A stretch of DNA of 64,000 nt from Theocolax elegans (lineage: Eukaryota > Arthropoda > Insecta > Hymenoptera > Cerocephalidae). Position 1 is the first letter of the stretch. Every line of letters begins with the position of its first letter. Shown here piece after piece: positions 41,111 through 52,937 of the stretch. A program made the translations under genes and the position numbers. The notes beneath the pieces were generated by a model that made no database searches, had not been told where the DNA came from, and saw only the letters and a list, made by a program, of their open reading frames with translations. Where the stretch lies: contig CM047428.1 of NCBI GenBank assembly GCA_026168455.1, forward strand, positions 35,639,255 to 35,703,254. The letters are read 5' to 3'.

Positions 41111-41372
41111 TAAAGCTACTTTTTTATTAAAGATTAATTTACATTATAAATTTTGTGCTATTACATTTTATAACTACAAATGGGTGCTTTAAATTATTAA
41201 AACATAATCAATAATGCACAAGTTATAAGCCTTTAAAAGTATCAATTTGTGAAGCATATAGTTAAAAAAACTTTTTACATTCATAATTGATATTTAAATA
41301 AGTTACTACATATTTTCAATATTATTTTACATTTTCAAATGATTACAAATAGAAAGTATCTTACATCACATA

Positions 41373-42149
41373 CAGTAACGATCATAAATTTTTGGACACA
41401 CTACATTTATACCAAAATTAGCATAATTTTAAAGTTTTATATCTCATGTCAAACGCATCGTATAAAAACCTGTTACAACTCAATTTGAAGGTTTCCAACA
41501 GCTTATAAATTATATTAGTCACTATTAAGATCAATTTTTTCATATTTCTTATAACATTAAAAAGAAATAAAAATTTTATTTTAAAAGCAAAAAAAATCAT
41601 GGGTGATCAAATTTTTAAGACATTTTTTTATATTATATTTTACATACATCGGATTATATTTACACACAAAATCAGCAAATGTACAAAGTTAAATCGCCTC
41701 TTATTTCCAAAAATACGCTCTTTTGCCTAATAGCCATATAGAATATTTACAATCATTCAAAGATTATTAATAAATAAAGAGTATACAATTGCTGGATTTT
41801 TTATATTATATTCTCCACATATCGGATTATATTTACAAGTCAAATCAGTAAATGTACAGGCTTAGATCATTTGTTATTTAGAAAAAATGGCCTTATTTTA
41901 CCAAGCAGTCAGATGAAATTCTTATAAACATTTTTATTTTATTAATAAACAAAGGCTTTACATTTGGCGATTTTTTGATATTATATCCTCCACATTTCGC
42001 ACTATATTTTCAAGCAAAATTAGCAAAGGCTTAGATCGCCTTTTATTATAAAATGACTCATTTTTGCCTAGCAGCCACATAGAAAATTTTAAAGTTATAA
42101 GTTATGCTAATTTTGGTATAGGGTATCCAAAAGATTATGAGCGGTACTG
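41373..42149. mobile_element. Tc1-type MITE with TA duplication
   Basis: Ends CAGTAACGATCATAAATTTTT and, inverted, CAGTACCGCTCATAATCTTTT, both followed internally by TATACCAAAATTAGCATAA. TA lies outside each end (41371-41372 and 42150-42151). The interior holds three degenerate ~173-bp units (starting about 41623, 41797 and 41970; TTTTTTATATTATATTCTCCACA). No transposase. The CAGT start with TGGACAC and the TA target place it with Tc1-like elements. Confidence 0.8.
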
Positions 42150-42291
42150 TAGTTTTTGTGATTGTTTTTAATGTTCATACTATTTTATTCGGAAATATAT
42201 CCATAACTATAGCAAAAAGTTGTGATTATTCAATATATTTATACCAATTATAAATATTGATGTTTCACAGATTATAACACTAAGTTTACAA

Positions 42292-43457
42292 TGCCAAAAA
42301 TGAAAAAATGGTCTGCATGTTCAATTAAACAATATTATAAAAACCGCAATAATGGTACAAAAATTAATAATGAGGATAATGTTAGTAATAGTTCTAAGTC
42401 AACTATGAACATTCCTCAGTTGAATTAAGCACAAATTAATGCAGGACTGCAATTTGACAAAACTATTTCTCTAATCGAATACAGTAAATGTATCAACTGT
42501 AAACCATCTTATCTCGATTTAAAACTGAAGAATAATACTTGCCAGTATTGTCAAAATCCAAACAAAACAACAAATTTTACAAGTACAAATAATATGGATC
42601 CTGGATCAGTTTCACTAGTTTTACAAGATTTAACTTATATAGAACAAATGCTTATTGCAAGGGTACATCCTGTTGTATCTTTATATTGCATCAACGGTTC
42701 TTAATATTCATATTCCGGCAATGTTATATATTTTAGACAAAACATACAAGAATATTTTGATGAGTTGCCAATTGATCCACATAAATTAAGATCTACATTA
42801 GTATTTAATAAAAACACATTTTCTGGCATTGCCCAATTCCGGGTACACGAAGAAAGAATATTACAAGCACTTTTGTGGTTGAAAGATAACAATATATATT
42901 ATAAATCAATAAATATATCTTACAGAAATTTGAGTATTTTACCAAAAGATAATAGTATTATGTCAATGATTGCTAATGTACAAACAGATATCGAAAATAT
43001 TGACAGTATGAATATGGATGAACACAATAACGAGTTAGAAGATCATTACGTTATATCATTATCTAATGTTGATCAACAAAAAATTATAAATAATGAATTG
43101 CAATTACAATATCCGTCTACAAGTTCAGAACCAATCAATGAATTTTAGACCGAAGATTACATTGCATGTGCTTTTCCTGTTTTGTTTCCGACTGGTAATA
43201 GTGACTATTTGCAAAATAGATTGTTCTTTATTTGTCGAAATCAATATTTTAAGTTTTTAATGAAATACGAAGATGGCCGATTTGCAAAAGATCCAAGATT
43301 TAGATTCTTCGCAATGAACACATTACTAAGACATGATGCCATTTCACAAGCTAATTTATTTATAAAAAATGTTGATCTACAAAACAATTCCGTCAATGAT
43401 CTTAAAAAATTAATTGAAGAAAATAAATCTATTTTATACAATATAATGGTGCATTGA
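42292..43457 (+). pseudogene. Helitron 2 N-terminal region
   Basis: Starts MPKMKKWSACSIKQYYKNRNN (42292). Contains CINCKPSYLDLKLKNNTCQYC (a Cys pair zinc-like element), LTYIEQMLIARVHPVVSLY, then ERILQALLWLKDNNIYYKSI, FPVLFPTGNSDYL, FFICRNQYFKFLMKYEDGRFAKDPRFRFFAMN and QANLFIKNV. This order is typical of the DUF6570-type N region and Helitron_like_N of one Helitron lineage. In-frame stops at about 42426, 42702 and 43146 break it. Confidence 0.7.
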
Positions 43458-43462
43458 TTAAA

Positions 43463-43464
<2 letters not shown>

Positions 43465-43499
<35 letters not shown>

Positions 43500-43513
43500 A
43501 TAAAAAAAAAAAA
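43465..43513 (+). repeat. Poly(A) insertion flanked by 12-bp direct repeats
   Basis: Thirty-three A residues, TTAT, then twelve A residues, bracketed by identical ATTGATTAAAAT at 43453-43464 and 43514-43525. It lies inside the Helitron 2 Rep coding region. The arrangement equals a retroposed tail with target duplication. Confidence 0.7.
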
Positions 43514-43525
43514 ATTGATTAAAAT

Positions 43526-44436
43526 TAAGATTAACTAAATTAAAAAAAGAAAAACTAAAGGCTATTGGTATAATAGATACAATGAATTGACTTGTATGGT
43601 TAAGCAATTAGGCAAGCCAACGGTTTTTTTACGCTGTCAGCTGCTGATTATCATTGGCCACATTTATTTAGATTATTATCGCCAAATGTACCTGTGAATG
43701 AATTAACATCAATTAAAAAAAAAAATTTAATGTATGATAACCCTCTAATCACTGGCTATTTTTTTTCAAAAACGTTGCGAAATTTTTATCAAAGAAAAGT
43801 CCGTGAAAGTCCTCATGTACACGGAGTATTATATTTAAGCGATGAAACATGTACCAATATAAACATTAATAATTTAACAGATGAACAAATTGAAGCAAAA
43901 CGATTATATTTTGATAAATTATGCTTCGCAATAAATCCAATGAATCAAAATACAAATTCTTCTGTACATCCGTCACAACAAATATTTTCAAATATGTTAC
44001 CTAATGATTATAATAGTGACTTGAGTAATTTAATCAATACTATACAACGGCATACATTATGTGAAAGATGCAATGCAGATTTAATTTTCCGATTAATACG
44101 AGAAGCGATAGTTATTAAGACAAATCGAACGGTTATTATCAGTACGTACCAATACGTAATGATTTATATGTTCAATGTTATAATAACATAACTCAAATAT
44201 GGCGTGCTAAAACAGACTTCACACCAATCATTGATTTAAATGCAGTGATCAAATATATTGTTAAATACACTACCAAGAGTGAAACTTCGTCACAAACGTA
44301 CATGCAAATATTAGAAAAAATATGCAAACACACTAATGATGACACACCAGCTCGTAATGCATTAATGCGATTAATTATTTCATCCATTAATTACATTCAG
44401 CAAAATAATGAACAATCGCATAAAAAAATGATATAA
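43526..44436 (+). pseudogene. Helitron 2 Rep (HUH nuclease) domain
   Basis: NELTSIKKKNLMYDNPLITGYFF and RKVRESPHVHGVLYLSD, with the HUH pair as HVH at about 43814-43822. Then CERCNADLIFRL and, after a frame change near 44190, VIKYIVKYTTKSETSS (Y2 region, about 44250-44290). The segment normally between the N domain and NELTS is shortened. Catalytic His and Tyr residues are still visible, but the frame is broken. Confidence 0.7.
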
Positions 44437-45690
44437 TAAAACGAATTATAGTACAAGGCAAGGCAGGTTCAGGAAAAAGTACATTGATTAATAACATTGT
44501 AAATGAAATATCAATTTCTTTGGGTTGCAAATCTTTCGCAGTTATAGCACCGACAGGAGCTGCTCCAAATATAAATGGTTCAACCATACATTCATTTTTT
44601 AAATTGCCATTATTTCGAAATAAATTTGGACCGTTAAACGGTGAATCATTGCGACAATTTCAGTTAAACAATAGAAATCTAAAATTCATTATTATTGATG
44701 AAATGTCAATGATTGGTGCTAAATTATTGCATCAAATTGAAAAAAGATGCCATGATCTTATTCCGTCGAATGATGAACCATTTGGTGGTTTACATGTTTT
44801 TATGTTTGGTGATTACAAACAACTTCCACCTATAAAAGATACTCCATTGTACAGTAATAATTTTACAGATCAAATATCGATAGATGGATTAATTACTTTC
44901 AATTCTTTTCAATTATTCATCAAATTGACACATTCTCATCGTCAAAATGTAGATATAACATTTGCTAATATTTTAGATCGCCTAATAAACGGATCGTTAA
45001 CAGTAGATGATTATAATATACTAATATTATAATATAACTATCACAAAGAAGAGAATCAATTATTAGTAATGATGATCAGGATAGGTTTAAAAATGCAATA
45101 AATTTATTACCAACTAATGAAATAGTTCATGCCACTAATAAATCGTGTTTAAAGAAATTAGGAAGTGCAGTTGTTAGCATTAATGCTGTTGATAAACCGA
45201 ACATATGTACGGACAGTAATGAATTATCTGGCCTCTAATCAAATTATGCTGCGAAATAATATTTGGGTTAACGGTGGATTAGTAAATGATTCTTTAGGAA
45301 CAGTAACTGCGATTTTATACGATGATGAAATTTGTCCACCTGATCTACCACGCTATATCATGGTTGCTTTTGATTCTTTTAATGGACTATTTATTCATAA
45401 TAAAGAATTTCCAATTACACCAATTATTAGAACATGGGATTATAAAGGTACAATGTGTACTAGAAAACAATTCCCATTATCTCTAGCATATGCAGTAACA
45501 ATACACAAATCCCAAAGATTAACATTACCAATGGCTATTATAGACTAACTTACGTTGCTTTATCTAGAGTAAAAAACTTGGTTGATATAATATATTCAAA
45601 TTTTTATGATAAACGCAGATTTGATAAAATTACAAATTCGCCAACTACACACTTAAAAATTAAATTTTTAGAAAATTTAAGACTAAAAAA
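44436..45690 (+). pseudogene. Helitron 2 PIF1-family helicase domain
   Basis: Walker A IVQGKAGSGKSTLINNIV (about 44451-44500), then VIAPTGAAPNINGSTIHSFFKLP, Walker B LKFIIIDEMSMIGAKLL (about 44681-44730), FGDYKQLPPIKD and LTHSHRQNV. The 3' part (45165-45548) has NNIWVNGGLVNDSLGTV and SLAYAVTIHKSQRLTLP. A frame break near 45030 and a stop at 45546 separate it from the last YVALSRVKN-like residues. Both Walker motifs are canonical here, unlike Helitron 1. Confidence 0.8.
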
Positions 45691-45840
45691 GTAAATATAA
45701 TATTTAAAAAGTAATAAAATTAAACATTGAAAATTATATGTATGATGTAAATTTTTTTTAAAATACCATATATCGTAGTTTACAAATAAAACCAATCGTA
45801 ATAATTTATTGTCTTTTGATTCTAAAATTATTTATGTTAC

Positions 45841-45892
45841 ACACGCACATACGCACATACGCACATACGCACACAAATACGCATATACACAG
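45841..45892 (+). repeat. (ACGCAT/ACGCAC)n microsatellite
   Basis: Tandem 8-mers ACGCACAT grading into ACACAA and ATACAC. Confidence 0.8.
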
Positions 45893-47150
45893 CCACAATT
45901 GTGCTAATAATATTATTTTTTTTAAATTAACGAAAATAAACAAAACTCATGCAAATATCATCGGATCACTCCCAAAAACTATACAGCACATCCTTGTAGT
46001 AATAAGAAAAGGTCTTTAAAATGTCAGCACGATTAATAAAACGGTAATCGAGTTCTCGAAAATAGACCAAAAGTATGAAAATCAGCGAAGTTGATCTCAG
46101 AGACGATTTGGCTACGCTCAGCAATTAATAAATCGAGGTATCCGATCTCCTCATCGCCGGCTGTAGCCGACTCTGGTCTCGGGTTCGTAGTGTCGTCGTT
46201 ACGGGAACGACACTTTTTAAAGAAAAGGATGAGCAGACTCAACGGATTAAAATTAATTACAATAATAATAGTAAAAACCTCTATAGTAGATTTATTTTAA
46301 TCCATCCATACGTATATCCATATGTATATATTTATTTATTACTATTATAAGTTAGAATTTGCACATGAGTTCCCGACAATCAACTTCCGGATATAATATT
46401 GCCTTACACGGGTCCGACCTTCCCGTCACACTATTTTCATTAAATACACTTAATTATATAGAATTCGTTTGACTTTAATTCAACAACGAGATCACGAAAA
46501 TCCCGCAAAATTATCAATTATCGCGTGAGTAACCAGCTTCACTCCGTTATGATTTTCATATTATTCGTTTTTAACATAAAAGAAAATGGCCACGTGCAGG
46601 CCACTCACCACTGTTCCTTTAGATTTTATCCTCAGTGATTCCGCTCCTGATCTCTCGTCTCCGCAATCACAACTTTCTCTCTCTATTTCAATTCTTCCTT
46701 GACATCCACAATATCTCTTATCTTTCTCTTCAACTAATAATATTCTCTCTTACTTCCTTGACTCGTTAATCGACTGTTTTATCAGAGATTAGTGTAGAGA
46801 TTGCCGATCCAATGTTAAGAATCCGAAACAAAACCGACAGCGACGCCCCGACGCGGTCGACGATACAACTATTCGCACAATTCGTGAAATGAAAGGAGGG
46901 GGTGAAATAGGAAAGTGCGAATAAGGCGGTGGGGGTAAAGCAAACAACTCGCAAGTTTTCGTCGGCGCCGATTCTTAATATGATAAAAATTTGTTATTAA
47001 TTTATTTTCTGTTTTTGAAAAATAATGTATTAAATATTAATTTAAGAAGATTCTGACAAATTATAACAAATACATAAGCTATGCCTAAGCTCTCCCAGGG
47101 GCACAACTTAAATACAAGTTCTAATCTAACAGCATCAATATGTTACGATA
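45893..47150. other. Intergenic DNA, nothing coding
   Basis: AT-rich with a CpG-containing part at 46830-46970. GTCGGCGCCGATTCTTAAT at 46960-46978 resembles the core GTCGGTGCCGGA of the gypsy LTRs in opposite orientation, but the rest does not align. No gene supported. Confidence 0.35.
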
Positions 47151-47225
47151 GCCGTGAGCGTTAAGATGTACGTTAATAGTAGGTACGTGAGTTCAAATCT
47201 TGAAGTCACTTCTTTTTTTTTATAT
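47150..47225 (+). other. Decayed tRNA-like sequence
   Basis: TAGCCGTGAGCGTTAAG resembles an A box and GAGTTCAAATCTTGA a B-box/T-arm (loop TTCAAAT). A run of nine T follows as a Pol III-type stop. The stems are weak and no cloverleaf can be completed. Possibly a SINE head or tRNA pseudogene. Confidence 0.3.
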
Positions 47226-48081
47226 TTATTTAAAGAAGTTAATTAAATAATGATTATTTTTTTAATTTTTATATTTATAAAATATTTTTTAACTGTTAAT
47301 TTAATTATTATATTATAATTGAAATAAATTTAATATGGTAAATGCAACTAGATTAATAGCAAATTAAAAACAGATTATAAATAGAGACTAATAATACAAA
47401 AACCGCCGCCAATGAATTGGCACGTAACTTCCTCAAATTAACTTGTCGATCCTGTATGTAATATATTACTCAAATATTATAATTTATTTATAATAACAAA
47501 ATGCATTAACATTTTTAAAAATGTTATTCTCTTCCAGCTAGGAATTGGTTTTATTATATTAAACAATTTTCGTTCAATTCTTTACTTAATGTGTTTTTGT
47601 TCCGAAATAATTATTTAACTATTAGGTAAAATATCCATTCGCAGGACAAAATAATATGACACGTACGTTAAACTAGTAGTTTTTATGTCTATACGGCAAA
47701 CTACAGATAAATATCTCGTCGAAACACTACTTTGGTATCAGTTTTACTTAATTATGCAGTGCAAATTGCATTTACTTCTTATTTTATTTAAAATAATCAA
47801 AATAAAAAATAGTCCAATGATATCTAAGTCGGATAATCGCAAGCGAGGGTAGCTTCTTTTACGGGGCAGAAAAATCATGAGAATTGGAGGTGCAGGAAAT
47901 GATGGACATATATAGACATTATAGATATAAACCGCGCATTAAATGCTGATGATAATTTATTCAAATATAATTTTGTACAAATATGGTTAGTTCAACATTA
48001 GATTATTTTATAAGTAAACAAAATTTTAATAAAAATTACATTTTACATTATGATCTTTTTCTTAAAAACTAATCCATGAAA

Positions 48082-49945
48082 GATTGTGATTTACAGCATA
48101 ATTCTATTATTACGTTCAATTTCCACGATTCTTTTTAACATATTTGATGAATTTTTTTCGGAGACATGAAAGATCAAACATTTTGCACAAAAATATATAA
48201 TGCTACTTCGATAGTAGTAGATATTTTGAGCTGAAAAAAATAGGGATCGAAATTACCCGAAAGACTATTCTTTCCCAAAATTTTAAGTGGATTAAATGCT
48301 TTTTATTCCCGAAAATGTTCGACACAGAAAACCTAATTTTTTCACTTTTTTATCTTTTAAATTGAAAACTAGTAGATATAATTTCTTGAAATTTTAACAG
48401 TTTATGACCATTAAAATGTTGCTTCATTCTAATTTTTTTCAGCACATTTGACCAATGAATTGTTGAAATATAAAATATTTAAAAAAAAATATTTTTTTAT
48501 ATAACAATAAAACTAATAAAGTTAAGTTGGCAAACCAAAGTCGAGCAGATAGATTTTTTTATTCTCTACAAAGTACATTTGATCTATTTTAAAAAATCAA
48601 TGGTTCGAAATATAAAAAGTAAATTATACACGCAAACTGAGTGATATTGTTTCAGCAGTTTCGAAAATACAGCTATATACTTACATACACACAGGCATAT
48701 CTATATAGATATTTTCTAAAAATACGAGATTTTTATATAAGAAGGATGTATATATAAGAAGGAAGGAGAAAGGGAAACCAAGTTACAAGGATCCAGGTGG
48801 AAAAGTGAAAAAGTGGGAAGTCGATCCCTTCTACCAAACTCATCGTATATAACGAGATGTATCGCTGCCGAAGGCCTAGAGTTCGCGGGCGACCTAACAG
48901 GTCGGACCGCGTTCGTCTAATATAATATATTTTAAAATTTAAATGGCTCTAGCGATTTGCTCATTTCACCTTACCAAATACTACATAACCGTGTCATAAA
49001 AGGAAGCAAGTTTTGGATGATATGAAATCATTTGTTTGATTTAATGTTTTCCCAAAGCTCTTCCACTTTCCATAATCAAAGAAGTAACTTGGATGATATG
49101 GAATTATTGGATTAATTTCAATTCTTCCCAAATTATCTCGCATTCCTAAAAACCCTTAATACAAAGTAAAATTGGTTAATCTGGAATTATTTGATTAATT
49201 CCATGTTTTCCCAAAACTTTGTAATCATTAATTCATTATCCTAATTAATTAAATTTATTTAATTTGGAGGTTAAACTGGGATTAGAAAGAATTATTTGTT
49301 TAATTCTTTAGCTACCCGAGATTCTTCTACCTAATACATTTATTTCGGGTTAGGCAACAAACAAAAGTATTTTTGTATTTCGAGTTTATATTAGGCCCGT
49401 TACAACTTCTAACATGTTTTTAGCGAATCAATAAATTTTACTATTACAAAACTTCCTCAATGACAAAGCAAAATCTATCCTCTCAATTATTGCTTATTTC
49501 AAATTATCTTTAGTAGTTTTTATGTTATTCAAAAAAATTATTTTTTTAAATATATAATAACTGTGAAATTAATCAATCCAATATGCTGATAAAGTTTACG
49601 ATGAACATTTTAATGGCCATAAACTAGAAATTTCAAGTATTTATAGCAGATAGTATTGATAGAAAAACTAAAAAATAGAAAATTGGGTTTTTTATGACGA
49701 ACGATTTTGGGAATAAAAAACATTTGATCCACTTGAAAGTTTGAGAAAGAATAGTCTTTCTGGTAGTTTCGATCGCTATTGTTTTTCAGCTAAAAATATC
49801 TTCTACTTTCGAAGTTTTTAAGCATTGTATATTTTTGTACAAAATGTTTGATTGCTCATATCTCAGCAACTATTCGATCAAGTATGTTGAAAAAAAATAT
49901 GTTGACAAAATATGATAATAACAATATGCTGTAAAAACTTGAAAA
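48082..49945. repeat. Large diverged inverted repeat (1.9 kb)
   Basis: 48082-48558 and 49459-49945 are reverse complements with moderate divergence. Shared blocks include ATCAAACATTTTG, GAAAGACTATTCTTTC, GATCGAAA, TGGCCATTAAAATGTT and GATAGATTTT. The ~900-bp centre holds a degenerate tandem array and a short GC-richer piece. No coding capacity. It could be a foldback transposon past its prime. Confidence 0.65.
49010..49330 (+). repeat. Degenerate tandem array (~80-100 bp units)
   Basis: Three to four units share TTGGATGATATGGAATTATTGG/TTGATTAATTCCATG and TTTTCCCAAA with increasing divergence. The array lies in the centre of the large inverted repeat. Confidence 0.45.
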
Positions 49946-50175
49946 CATTTTGCACAATAATAAAGAATTGCATTAAATTAAGAATTGAATGAAAATTTTT
50001 TATCTTAATAAATCCAATTTCTGGTTGGAAGAAAATACAATTTTTTTTAAATATTATAACATTTTGTTTTATTTAATTGAATATCATAATAGAAAAATAT
50101 ATTACGCATAGATATTGATCGACGTATCAAGTAGAGGAAGCTACGTGCCAATTTTAATATTGTTTAAATAATCTG

Positions 50176-51028
50176 ATGAATATTTGTGGATCATTCCCGC
50201 TCGTTCCTCTGTTCCCCCGTAGTGCGCCGCCATCTTGCGTCGAGCAGTTGCGCGAGAGCAAGAAGACTCTCCCCACTCTTACGTTTGACGAAGGAAATAG
50301 ACCTGGTGTTTATCTACGTGCGCGTATACCCGCGTACAATTTTCTCGGTCGCTGGTTTCAACGGTCCTCTACGGAATTAACCTCTTCGCCGGGGGAACTC
50401 CGCACCCGGATAGGATCAACGTTGCTCGCGTGGACGAGGACGGGTGTAGACGAGGTAGGTGGTATCGTTTCGTATGTTCCCTTCCATTTACTTCCATCTC
50501 ATTTCTTTCCTTTCATTTTCCTCAAACATGTTTACAAAAAAAGACATATTTTTAAACCAATGTTTACCTACTCCTAACCTCAAATCTCCCATATAGATTC
50601 TATATCTTCTTATATTCCTTACATCTATTATATTTATCCTAAACTATCCTACATTTATTAATATTGTTTTATTTATTACTATTTTATTTACAGGTCAGGA
50701 ACCATCCACGTACTCCAGCGAACACCCAGCACCACCAGCGAGGGCTACCCAAGGAGTCCCCCAGAGTACGAGTAGTCAACGTTGGACCACTATTGGACCC
50801 CAGGATTCCAATACGTAACAAGGTAATAGTAACATACATATATTCATTTCTTATTATACTTATTTCTATTTATAAGTTGTTATTTATCTTTTGCTAATAT
50901 ATATATTTTTGTTTCAGGTCTGCCCCGCACTATCAATCGCCCCCCTGACAATATATATATATATGTATACATATACTAGGGGGGCTTGGCCCCCCTGCGC
51001 CCTTCGCTTGCCAACCCCCTATCTTTAA
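50176..51028 (+). CDS. Candidate three-exon gene A, 172 residues, unrecognised
   Basis: Exons 50176-50454, 50694-50822 and 50918-51028. Donors are GAG/GTAGGT and AAG/GTAATA; acceptors are TTTATTTACAG and TTTTTGTTTCAG. All junctions are phase 0 and the joined frame stays open from ATG 50176 to TAA 51026-51028. Exon 1 is GC- and CpG-rich against an AT-rich background and begins by GCGCCGCCATCTTGCG (YY1-like core). The protein is Pro/Arg-rich with no known domain. Exon 3 runs into the start of repeat copy B, so the natural 3' end may be altered. This may be a non-coding transcript or a TE leader instead. Confidence 0.35.
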
Positions 51029-52340
51029 TTTCGAAAAAGGTTTTTCGTTATTAATTTATTTAAAATAATGTTTTAAATTGTATTATTTTTTCACTACCAT
51101 GGACACCTTAGAAATTAAACAGATTCATAAAACACCTTGGAAGTACTGTTATAGTGCATTGGGTTTTTTCCCAAAAATTTAATTTTTTTTTAAATACGAT
51201 TATAATTTATAAATAAAAGTTTTTACCAAAATTTAGTGTAATGAAATCAGAATAAAAATAATAAAAATAATAGAGACATATCAAATGTTAACTGTAAATT
51301 TTAAACTATATGAATTCTTATATAGTTCAAATTTATATTTTAATAACTATAAATGTTAATGAATATTTGACTTACCAAAAATAGTAAAGTGCAAATACGT
51401 ACTAAATTGTAGTATTTAGTAACAACTTATTAAAATTTTGGATTATTTTAAGCGGATCTAAATAGAACTTCACCTCCTAAAATTAATTTATTTAATGACG
51501 TAGAATCATCCCCAAAAGTTAATTAATATTTTGTATTTTTAGAGTCATAAAACTTTCTTCTTAAATAAATAAATTTTTGTATTAATTTTAAAGAACTATT
51601 TATAATATTTTAGCGGCATATAAATAAAAACCTGTTTCTTCCATTTCTCCCGTAATTCGCAATTTGCACCCGCTTTCAAAATTTGCGTTTTAATCCATAA
51701 TTATATCTAATTTATTTTTCCCTCTACTTACAGAGCCCATATATTTATTTTGATTATTATAAACAAATTCATTTCTTAAATAACCTTCTGTTTCTAATAA
51801 ATACATACTTATTTATTTAAAATATTGTTTTATATAAATATACATAATCTATTAACTTATATGTCCATACAATTTTGAAATTTTAATTAAAAAAATATTT
51901 AAATTAAATGCTCCTAAATTAATAGTTTTTGAAAAACTTTTCAAATGTAATTCGTATTTTATATTGCCACTGTCAAAGTTTGAATTTTCTTTTGTCAATA
52001 CTGTTTACAATAGAATTATCTTAAAAATGTAATAATTAATGGATTTAATTTTTATCCTATTGTATATATCATATTGATGTTTAGAAAAGTGTATGATTTA
52101 CTTGATCAATATTTATTTTATCTTGAAATAATTTTGCATTTACATTTAAAGCATTAAATTTCAGATCGGTTATTATCATTGAGTACACATTTAAAAATTT
52201 TATGAGTTTTGTCATCAGGAATGAGTAAACTAATATACATTGTTTCAAGCTCATAACTTTTTTTTGCGCGTGGAAAAAATTCGTATATTATGCATTCTTG
52301 AAAAAAAAATTTTAAAGTGTATATATATTAAATAAATATT
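51008..52340 (+). repeat. AT-rich repeat family, copy B
   Basis: Uninterrupted relative of copy A, ending at CCGCCGCGCGCACACA before the (CA)n. It provides the empty-site reference for the hAT insertion. Its part from 51291 on is duplicated at 53689. Confidence 0.85.
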
Positions 52341-52350
52341 CCGCCGCGCG

Positions 52351-52397
<47 letters not shown>

Positions 52398-52845
52398 GTG
52401 CCGGGTTTGCTGGTCCCGCATCGTGGCGCCTCCCCAGGTGGTGGATAGGGGAATGCTTTCCAGATATGGATGGTACCGAAAAAATCAAATATTCGGGGCG
52501 AACCAAAACCAGATAGGGGAAGGCACCCCGAAATTAAACCAAGTATGGATAGTGAGCTGAAAACAACACTACCCCAAGCGGGCATGGCAATCCTGTCAAA
52601 TCCCGCCACTGATTCCTATCGGGTGAAAGCCCCGGTGGTCAGTGCTGGTCCCAAGGATTTTGGGGGGGACCAAACTGACACCGTTAAAATGGTAAGTACT
52701 GCGGAGGTTGGTCACTCGGTCTCTGTAGCATCTAATGCTACGTGTGACCTGCCCTCGACTGGGATGTCGAGTGACGCTGACAGAGCTTTTCTACGTCTGC
52801 GTGAGAAGGTAGATACCCTGGTGGAGTTTGTTCTTAATAAGAACA
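51291..52845 (+). repeat. 1.55-kb direct duplication, unit 1
   Basis: Matches 53689-55235. The offset is constant at 2398 bp up to the microsatellite and 2390 bp after it. The only length difference is four CA units. It contains most of repeat copy B, the (CA)n, the LINE 5' UTR and the first ~125 codons of LINE ORF1. It ends abruptly inside ORF1 at ...CTTAATAAGAACA. Confidence 0.9.
52396..52845 (+). pseudogene. LINE 5' UTR and ORF1 start, truncated copy
   Basis: GTGCCGGGTTTGCTGGTCCC starts right after (CA)n, as in the complete LINE. ORF1 begins at 52470 (MVPKKSNIRGEPKPDRGRH) and follows the complete copy exactly until VLNKN, then leaves into unrelated DNA (TRDDVRRAASRV...). It is a by-product of the 1.55-kb duplication, not a separate insertion. 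Confidence 0.85.
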
Positions 52846-52937
52846 CTCGGGACGACGTGCGGCGCGCAGCTTCTCGCGTCGAGTCGCCCGTCGGCCGCCG
52901 TCGTCTCGCGCGCCTCGTGTAGTGAGTGCTCGCGGCC

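Larger units (their letters stand above)
42292..45690 (+). mobile_element. Helitron 2 (different lineage), decayed
   Basis: A second Rep-helicase body whose N-terminus and helicase differ clearly from Helitron 1 (PHVHG HUH motif, KAGSGKS Walker A). Termini were not resolved. Confidence 0.75.

Noticed and set aside
52312..52609. Cys-Val repeat ORFs
   Set aside because: Translation of the (CA)n microsatellite; the same appears at 54649-54999 and 59415-59606.
52396..52845. Independent second LINE insertion
   Set aside because: The upstream repeat is duplicated with the same offset, so the LINE start was copied as part of a larger segment.
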